This document shows, piece after piece, positions 4,881 to 5,450 of a stretch of DNA of 5,450 nucleotides. Made by a program: the position numbers and the translations under genes. Numbering within the stretch: position 1 is the stretch's first letter; every line of letters begins with the position of its first letter. The notes beneath the pieces were generated by a model. The model was given only the letters and a program-made list of their open reading frames with translations, was not told the origin of the DNA and did not search any database. This DNA comes from an uncultured bacterium (GTDB lineage Bacteria > Patescibacteriota > Minisyncoccia > Phycocordibacterales > UBA9973), in contig CALAYS010000093.1 of assembly GCA_937895515.1 (NCBI GenBank), positions 1 through 5,450 on the forward strand, given 5' to 3'.

Positions 4881-5194
4881 AACAGTATGGAGTGTATTGG
4901 GTAGAGTTAGACCCTACCCGTGGGGGTGAAATGGCAAAGACACGGCCATGTGTTGTTGTAACTCCTTCAGATTTGAATATGTACCTTACAATAGTAGTCA
5001 TTGCTCCGATAACCTCCACCATAAGGAACTATCCTTACCGGGTTCTGTGTTCTGTAGCCGGGCGTGATGGGGAGATAGCCACGGATCAGATTCGCACGGT
5101 GGACAAAAGCCGGCTGAAAAGAAAGATTGGAGATTTGAATTTCAGTGAGATAAAAAGACTGAAGGAAGTGTTTCATCAAATGTTCTGTGAATAA
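4874..5194 (+). CDS. mazF: MazF/PemK-family toxin, mRNA interferase
   Basis: A 106-residue toxin expected to cleave RNA at a short sequence-specific site when freed from the antitoxin. The fold landmarks are present: GVYWVELDPTRGGEMAKTRP (6-25), where the Arg of KTRP (R24) corresponds to a catalytic Arg of MazF, then VVVTPSDLN, the strand VVIAPITST with the catalytic Thr/Ser position at 47-48, and GEIATDQIRTVDKSRLKRKI (66-85), the conserved GE(I/A)..DQIRT..K.RL motif. Length is typical. I choose the ATG at 4874, in the ATGGTAG overlap with the antitoxin stop, over the TTG two codons earlier; GAGG 7 bases upstream supports it. The overlap couples toxin translation to the antitoxin. No key residue seems missing, so it is probably active. 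The cleavage site cannot be read from sequence. Confidence 0.92.
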   Translation: MVEQYGVYWVELDPTRGGEMAKTRPCVVVTPSDLNMYLTIVVIAPITSTIRNYPYRVLCSVAGRDGEIATDQIRTVDKSRLKRKIGDLNFSEIKRLKEVFHQMFCE

Positions 5195-5247
5195 TGGAAA
5201 GTGTGCAAATAACAGGTTATGTAGCGTATTCAAAAAAGATATTATGA
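5194..5247 (+). CDS. 17-codon ORF between toxin and next gene, coupled at both ends
   Basis: The toxin stop and this start share bases (TAATG), and its own stop shares ATGA with the next start at 5244. It encodes MESVQITGYVAYSKKIL. No ribosome binding site is evident, so expression would depend on re-initiation after the toxin. Alternatively it is the true N-terminus of the next gene, joined by a minus-one frameshift at the A AAA AAG heptamer at 5232-5238, or by a lost A in that run. Chance cannot be excluded for so short a frame. Confidence 0.4.
   Translation: MESVQITGYVAYSKKIL
5232..5238 (+). other. A AAA AAG slippery heptamer in correct phase
   Basis: The 17-codon ORF reads TCA AAA AAG, so A AAA AAG is phased for tandem minus-one slippage, as in E. 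coli dnaX. After slippage reading continues GAT ATT ATG AAG, directly into the downstream gene and past the stop at 5245. An upstream AGG (5214-5216) is a poor stimulator, and no strong downstream stem is seen. Confidence 0.35.
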
Positions 5248-5450
5248 AGCCAACTACTTATATTAATTGGGACGGTCTGAAAGACATTCCATTCTTCTAC
5301 TGCGATACAAAGGAAGATGAAGAAAACAAGGATTTCGACATCTATTACCAGGGCAAGCTGGTGTTGCATGACTACAACCATTGCGGACACTACCTTTACA
5401 CTGCTGCGCTGCTGTTCAGTAAAATCAGAAACATTACAGCCGACTGGGTG
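5244..5450 (+). CDS. Hypothetical protein, 5' part only
   Basis: Sixty-nine codons are open to the end of the window. The protein begins MKPTTYINWDGLKDIPFFYC, then an acidic stretch (DTKEDEENKDFDIYYQ), then GKLVLHDYNHCGHYLYTAAL and LFSKIRNITADWV. It is soluble in character, rich in Tyr, Asp and His, with Cys in FFYCD and HCGHY that could be a metal or redox site but are not a known motif. I do not recognise the family. It follows the toxin by 49 bases, with the coupled mini-ORF between them, so it is probably in the same transcript. Codon use matches the toxin-antitoxin genes. The start could lie further upstream if frameshifting occurs. A role in the mobile element is suggested only by position. 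Confidence 0.65.
   Translation, partial: MKPTTYINWDGLKDIPFFYCDTKEDEENKDFDIYYQGKLVLHDYNHCGHYLYTAALLFSKIRNITADWV

Overview
The window does not read as one bacterial locus. It looks like at least four unrelated pieces joined end to end. Composition, codon use and the identity of the genes change abruptly near positions 174, 848 and 3385. At the first two boundaries a recognisable protein is cut and continues into a sequence with no relation to it. The simplest reading is a chimeric or misassembled contig. The third boundary joins two Bacteroidota-like segments and could instead be a real mobile-element insertion.

Segment A (1 to about 174) is high-GC and encodes an internal fragment of a CBS-domain CNNM/CorC/HlyC-type protein, as in alphaproteobacteria. 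Segment B (about 175 to 848) is moderately high in GC. It carries one leftward reading frame of unknown function, open at both ends, with a probable one-base frameshift in a run of five C (245-249). Segment C (about 849 to 3385) is AT-rich and typical of Flavobacteriaceae. It holds the 3' part of a PASTA-domain protein gene, a complete RluD-family 23S rRNA pseudouridine synthase that overlaps it by 14 bases, a rho-independent terminator, and a complete yaaA.

Segment D (about 3386 to 5450) is of Bacteroides type. It contains a leftward MobV-family relaxase gene, apparently cut at its 3' end, and a 405-base non-coding block packed with hairpins. One hairpin contains TAGTGTG followed by CTATAA, close to the nick site of the pMV158/MobV oriT family. 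A Bacteroides-type promoter for mob fires leftward through this oriT. To the right is a complete type II toxin-antitoxin pair (AbrB-fold antitoxin and MazF/PemK toxin) with a well-formed promoter (TTTG, 19 bases, TATATTTG) inside a perfect 12-base inverted repeat. The toxin stop overlaps (TAATG) a 17-codon ORF. That ORF contains a correctly phased A AAA AAG slippery heptamer and overlaps (ATGA) the start of an unrecognised gene that runs off the window.

Segment D makes functional sense: a mobilisation module (relaxase plus cis-acting oriT) beside an addiction module that would stabilise a mobilizable plasmid or integrated element. The points most worth checking are the oriT with its overlapping alternative hairpins, the structured mob leader, the operator geometry of the toxin-antitoxin promoter, and the possible minus-one frameshift in the downstream coupled ORFs.
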